The translations under genes were made by a program, and so were the position numbers. A DNA stretch of 64,000 nucleotides from Pseudoxanthomonas sp. PXM02. Lineage in GTDB: Bacteria; Pseudomonadota; Gammaproteobacteria; Xanthomonadales; Xanthomonadaceae. This document shows positions 60,903-64,000 of this stretch, piece by piece. The stretch spans positions 310,001 to 374,000 of the forward strand of contig NZ_JACVAK010000001.1 of the NCBI RefSeq assembly GCF_014851805.1, read 5' to 3'. Each line of letters opens with the position of its first letter. Position 1 is the first letter of the stretch. The notes under the pieces were generated by a model. The model worked only from the letters and a program-made list of their open reading frames with translations. It searched no databases and was not told the origin of the DNA.

Positions 60903-62393
60903 TCACACCTGTCGACCACCCTGCTGTTGCGCCGCCCGCTCTTCCGCCTGCTGCACCGGCGTCTGCGGCTCGTGCCGTTCCAGGAAGGCGACGCCCTCGG
61001 GCGAGCGCGTGTAATCCCGCAGGGCGCGATCCGCTGCGGCTTCATCGCCTGAACTGACCGCCGCCAGCAGGCGGTTGAGGTACGGACTCTCGAAGCTGGG
61101 GGTCGGCACGTGTTCCGCGTGGCGCACCGGCGCGTCTCCGCCGGGAACGGTCGGGTCGTGCAGCGTGCCCGCGTCGGCACGCAGCGCCGGTGTCCTGGGA
61201 TCCACGCGCAACAGGTTCTCCTGTCGCCCGTTCTCGTCGATCGTCAGCGTCGTCGTGCCGTCGGCGTTGCGCACGCGGGTGACATTGTCCGGATCGATGC
61301 TGCGCCATTGCCCGCCGATATAGGCCTGGCCCTCGCCGTTGCGGTTCCAGTGCACGAAATCATCGCCCGACACATAGAAGCCCGCTTCGCGGCGGCCATT
61401 GGCATTCGGTTGCGGATTGCCCTCGGCGAGCGAGCCGCCGTTGTCGAGCGCGGTGATGAAACGCTGCGAAGCTTCCGGCGAGAGGAACAGCGAGCGCACG
61501 GTGTCGTACTCGTGACCGAGATTGGGATTCTCGGCATTGGGCTGGTGCGCGGCGACTGGCCCGATCAGCGGATTCGCCGACACGTTGGTCCACGCGCGCG
61601 CCAACGGACTCTCCGGGTCGGCACCGCGCAGGGCATTGAGCACCTCGATGCCGCGCAACGTGTTGTCCGCCCCGCTCTCCAGATAATCCGGATTGCCATT
61701 GCGCTGGTTGGGCAGGAAGCCGTCGATGGCGGTCTTCACCTCGTCCGGCGAGGTCAGCGTGCCCGCTTCCACCTGGTCCAGCAGCCCCGGCCAACGGTTA
61801 CGGCCCGCCTGGTTCTGCAGCTTCATCATCATGCCGGCCAGTTCGGCCTGCTCGTCACCGGTGCTGTTGCGGTACAGATCCGTGCGCTGCAGTCGTTCGA
61901 GTGCCGAATCGCGGTTGCCGATGACCTCGTCCGTCGCGGTGACGCCATTGACGTGCTCGGTATCCAGACCGTGCACGAACGTGCGCCCGGCATCGGAGGC
62001 CAGGAACTGGTTGATGCGCGCGCGATCGATGTCCACCGCGTTGTCCGCGCGCATCTCGCGCCCGGTGCGCTGCAGCGACTGCAGCGTGGCGTCGTAATCG
62101 TTCTGTCCCAGTTCCAGCGTGGCCCTATCCGGATGCGCACGCGCCCAGGTCTGGTAGCTGTCCAGCAGGTCGCGCGCCACGTCGGGATGCTGTCCCAGAT
62201 CGATCTGCAACGTGCCGAACGAGTAACCGCTGTTGGCCACCGGTTCCATGCGCCCGCCCGCGCCGACGTTGCCGGCGAAGCTCAGGCGGTACGCGACATC
62301 ACGGCCCGCGATGCTGCCTTCCGAGGTGACGCCCACCGCGAAGTACGCCGCGGCCTGCAGTTCGTTGTCGGTCAGGGGATTCGGATTGGTCAT
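60903..62393 (-). CDS. Lysozyme-like putative antibacterial effector with Gln-rich tail
   Basis: A 496-residue protein without a signal peptide. The N-terminal region (about 12-85) has a TSEG glutamate (Glu25) and the stretch NSGYSFGTLQIDLGQHP. That combination recalls the Glu plus SxGxxQ pattern of lysozyme-like transglycosylases. The middle is helical, and about 335-400 is beta-rich (FVHWNRNGEGQAYIGGQW). The C-terminus ends in a Gln-rich tail (PVQQAEERAAQQQGG). It is coupled by ATGA to an upstream lipoprotein. That layout matches Xanthomonas type IV secretion effectors with their immunity lipoproteins (X-Tfe/X-Tfi). The canonical XVIPCD signal is not clearly recognisable, so delivery is inference. 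Confidence 0.6.
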   Translation of the reverse strand: MTNPNPLTDNELQAAAYFAVGVTSEGSIAGRDVAYRLSFAGNVGAGGRMEPVANSGYSFGTLQIDLGQHPDVARDLLDSYQTWARAHPDRATLELGQNDYDATLQSLQRTGREMRADNAVDIDRARINQFLASDAGRTFVHGLDTEHVNGVTATDEVIGNRDSALERLQRTDLYRNSTGDEQAELAGMMMKLQNQAGRNRWPGLLDQVEAGTLTSPDEVKTAIDGFLPNQRNGNPDYLESGADNTLRGIEVLNALRGADPESPLARAWTNVSANPLIGPVAAHQPNAENPNLGHEYDTVRSLFLSPEASQRFITALDNGGSLAEGNPQPNANGRREAGFYVSGDDFVHWNRNGEGQAYIGGQWRSIDPDNVTRVRNADGTTTLTIDENGRQENLLRVDPRTPALRADAGTLHDPTVPGGDAPVRHAEHVPTPSFESPYLNRLLAAVSSGDEAAADRALRDYTRSPEGVAFLERHEPQTPVQQAEERAAQQQGGRQV

Positions 62394-62977
62394 GATCCCG
62401 CTCCTTTGGGGGCCACGTCAGGGTCGCGCGCCAGGCATGCCTGCATCCACGGTTCCGCCTGCAAGGCGACGCGTGCTTCGTCGGCCAGCGGCACGGACTG
62501 GTAGTCGGCGAAGCAGCTGCCATCGGCGCGCGTCATGTCGCCGAGCTTGCCATCGCAAATCCGCAACGGCTTATCGACGGTCTGCCAGCCGTTTTCGCAT
62601 TCGGTATCGGTCTCGGAGCCGGGACGACCGCACACGTGCGTGCGCTTCGCCTCTGTGGGCGACGTGGCACGCGCGATGATCCTGCCTGAGTAACTTTTTC
62701 CGGTTGCGAAATAGGACCAGGTGCCGCAGATGCGGTCACCCTGTTGCAGCAGCACGTAGCGGCCGCATTCCTCGGGCGCGTTCGTGCCTTCGCACGCTTC
62801 CCATTGCCCTGCGAACGCACCGCCCGCTTGCGGTGTTTCAGGTACCGCGTCGGGTACGGCGGCGACTTCCTGCGCCACGGGTTCCGCGGATGTTTCCGCT
62901 TCACTCCCCGCCTGTCCGTTGCCGGCGCCCGTACAGGCCACAAGACCCAGCAACATCACCATCATCGAACTACGCAT
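62390..62977 (-). CDS. Cys-rich lipoprotein, putative immunity protein
   Basis: A 195-residue lipoprotein with lipobox LVAC (Cys15), an acidic/Pro linker (about 20-52), and a globular part with eight or more cysteines (WEACEGTNAPEECGRY, RICGTW, HVCGR, RICDGKL, GSCFADY). The cysteines imply disulfides in the periplasm. The gene precedes the lysozyme-like gene and overlaps it (ATGA), with the strong AAGGAG site for the effector inside its 3' end. A very similar copy lies at 63653. Protection against the linked enzyme is inferred from this arrangement. Confidence 0.68.
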   Translation of the reverse strand: MRSSMMVMLLGLVACTGAGNGQAGSEAETSAEPVAQEVAAVPDAVPETPQAGGAFAGQWEACEGTNAPEECGRYVLLQQGDRICGTWSYFATGKSYSGRIIARATSPTEAKRTHVCGRPGSETDTECENGWQTVDKPLRICDGKLGDMTRADGSCFADYQSVPLADEARVALQAEPWMQACLARDPDVAPKGAGS

Positions 62978-63155
62978 CCAGAATCCCTCCCGACCGGCGT
63001 TGACCGATGCTACGACGCGACTACATCACCGACAACCACGTACATTCATGGACGTGATGAGCTGCTTCAGATTGATGATGACGACGACGCGTCGCGACGC
63101 GCGTTGCTGCATGCGTTTACCACGTTGGATGTTTGTCCCTCACGAACACGAGGCA

Positions 63156-63287
63156 CGTAAGGCGGGCCTTGGCCCGCCATCGCGGACCATCCCGCATCGT
63201 GAAAGCTCATCGGCGAACGCGCGCGATGTTCCGCCGACCAACATCGAAACGGACACATCCACATGGCGGGCTTGAGCCCGCTCTACG
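63156..63287. repeat. REP-pair element, hybrid ends
   Basis: An element of about 132 bp whose left end has GGCGGGCCTTGGCCCGCC and whose right end has GGCGGGCTTGAGCCCGC, so it joins two sequence subfamilies. It lies in the 675-bp gene-free stretch between the two lipoprotein genes. Confidence 0.82.
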
Positions 63288-63346
63288 CCCGCTGACCCGC
63301 AGGTTGCGACGGATGCGATGGCGTCGCGCATGATCAGGCACTGCGT

Positions 63347-63472
63347 TCGCCCCTCATCCGCCCTCCGGGCACCTTCTCCCCGCATGCGGGGAGAAGGAAC
63401 CAGCAAGACGCATCGGTCGTTCCCTTCTCCCCGTGCAACGGGGAGAAGGTGCCGAAGGCGGATGAGGGGCGC
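63347..63472. repeat. Inverted pair of CCCTTCTCCCCG hairpin repeats
   Basis: Two copies of the hairpin unit seen at 55950 face each other: GCGCCCCTCATCCGCC...CACCTTCTCCCCG at the left and the complementary arrangement at the right. Each folds on its own, and the pair folds together. Confidence 0.85.
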
Positions 63473-63504
63473 TCTACCGTCCGCGTACGCGATCCACCAG
63501 GTTT

Positions 63505-63637
63505 CGTAGGGCGGGCCTTGGCCCGCCGTCGCGGACACCCCGCCATCAAGATGCCTTGTCGAGAAACGCTGCGGCGATGTTTCGCCCGGCAACACCGCAA
63601 CGGAGGCATCAACACGGCGGGCCAAGGCCCGCCCTAC
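63505..63637. repeat. REP-pair element, TTGGCC variant
   Basis: An element of about 133 bp with both ends of the GGCGGGCCTTGGCCCGCC subfamily. Its centre resembles that of the 60747-60880 copy (GATGTTTCGCCCGGCAACAC). It abuts the stop of the truncated lipoprotein gene. Confidence 0.86.
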
Positions 63638-63652
63638 ACAGCTGTGTTTACG

Positions 63653-64000
63653 TCACGGCTCGCCCGACAGGCATGCCTGCATCCACGGCTCCGCCAGCAA
63701 GGCATCGTGCGCATCGTCGGCCAGAGGAACGGATTGGTAATAGGCGAAGCAGCTTCCATCGGCGCGCGTGCTGTCGCTGAGTTTTCCATCGCAGATCCGC
63801 AGCGGTTTGTCGATGCGCTGCCAGCCGTCGTCGCATTCGGTATTGGTCTCGACGCTCTTACGACCGCACACGTGCGTGCGTCGCGCCTGCGTGGACGCGT
63901 CCACGTGCGCGACGATCCTGCCGCTGTACTCTTTTCCGGTGGCGAAATGGAACCAGGTACCGCAGATGCGGTTGCCCCGTTGCAGCAGCACGTAGCGGCT
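63653..64000 (-). CDS. Second Cys-rich lipoprotein copy, cut by window end
   Basis: The C-terminal 115 residues of a paralogue of the 62390 lipoprotein are visible, with the same cysteine spacing and blocks (RICGTW, THVCGR, DKPLRICDGKL, TRADGSCF, AEPWMQACL). The 5' end lies beyond the right edge. No effector-like gene follows it within the window; it is followed by repeats instead. Confidence 0.8.
   Translation of the reverse strand, partial: SRYVLLQRGNRICGTWFHFATGKEYSGRIVAHVDASTQARRTHVCGRKSVETNTECDDGWQRIDKPLRICDGKLSDSTRADGSCFAYYQSVPLADDAHDALLAEPWMQACLSGEP

Noticed and set aside
60903-61200. A canonical XVIPCD secretion domain at the end of the effector-like protein
   Set aside because: Only the Gln-rich tail resembles it. 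The usual conserved blocks could not be identified by eye, so the domain is not claimed.
63000-63650. A CRISPR array in the repeat-rich right end
   Set aside because: The repeats are palindromic pairs of different families and lengths without regular spacers, and no cas gene is near.

Overview
The window is GC-rich bacterial chromosome. Its gene content, the coding style (short 5' leaders, many ATGA overlaps, GTG and TTG starts) and its intergenic repeats look like a member of the Xanthomonadaceae/Lysobacteraceae, probably Pseudoxanthomonas or a close relative. That assignment is inferred from protein families and repeats; no rRNA or other phylogenetic marker is present. No tRNA, rRNA, CRISPR array, prophage or plasmid functions were seen.

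The most striking region is 6.4-10.5 kb, read on the minus strand: thioredoxin trxC, a GNAT acetyltransferase, a tetrapyrrole-methylase-fold N-methyltransferase, a 91-residue peptide gene and a TPR/GGDEF membrane protein. The methyltransferase and peptide have the hallmarks of a split borosin RiPP system, in which amide nitrogens of the peptide backbone are methylated in trans. The methyltransferase resembles the Shewanella SonM type, and the small protein has a SonA-like recognition helix region followed by a short core and an acidic tail. The acetyltransferase stop overlaps the methyltransferase start, and the GGDEF gene can start 7 nt after the peptide gene.

Other regions: 0.1-5.1 kb holds housekeeping and accessory enzymes (FKBP isomerase, serine hydrolase, BaiN-like flavoprotein, RidA, DUF998). 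10.5-14.4 kb holds a transglutaminase/TPR protein, thpR and an M13 peptidase. 14.6-23.2 kb is a translationally coupled minus-strand unit of a small ORF, a PAPS-type sulfotransferase and a 2533-residue DUF4347/Ig-repeat autotransporter. Four GGDEF proteins (5.3, 6.4, 23.5 and 49.2 kb) and one HDOD protein indicate dense c-di-GMP signalling. 25.6-51 kb is mostly single enzymes, regulators and envelope proteins, including a secreted PHB-depolymerase-like esterase, paired SAM methyltransferases, AraC regulators and S66, M14 and DUF900 proteins.

At 52.1-53.0 kb a REP-associated tyrosine transposase sits between two nearly identical 107-bp REP-pair elements; related elements lie at 59.4, 60.7, 63.2 and 63.5 kb. 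53.2-56.0 kb is a three-gene SPFH/zinc-ribbon/membrane-protein operon. 60.0-60.7 kb is an ArsR/membrane-protein pair with an overlapping promoter and operator that implies leaderless mRNA. 60.9-63.0 kb is a coupled lipoprotein and lysozyme-like Gln-rich protein, which I read as a candidate antibacterial effector with its immunity lipoprotein. A second copy of the lipoprotein is cut by the right edge of the window.
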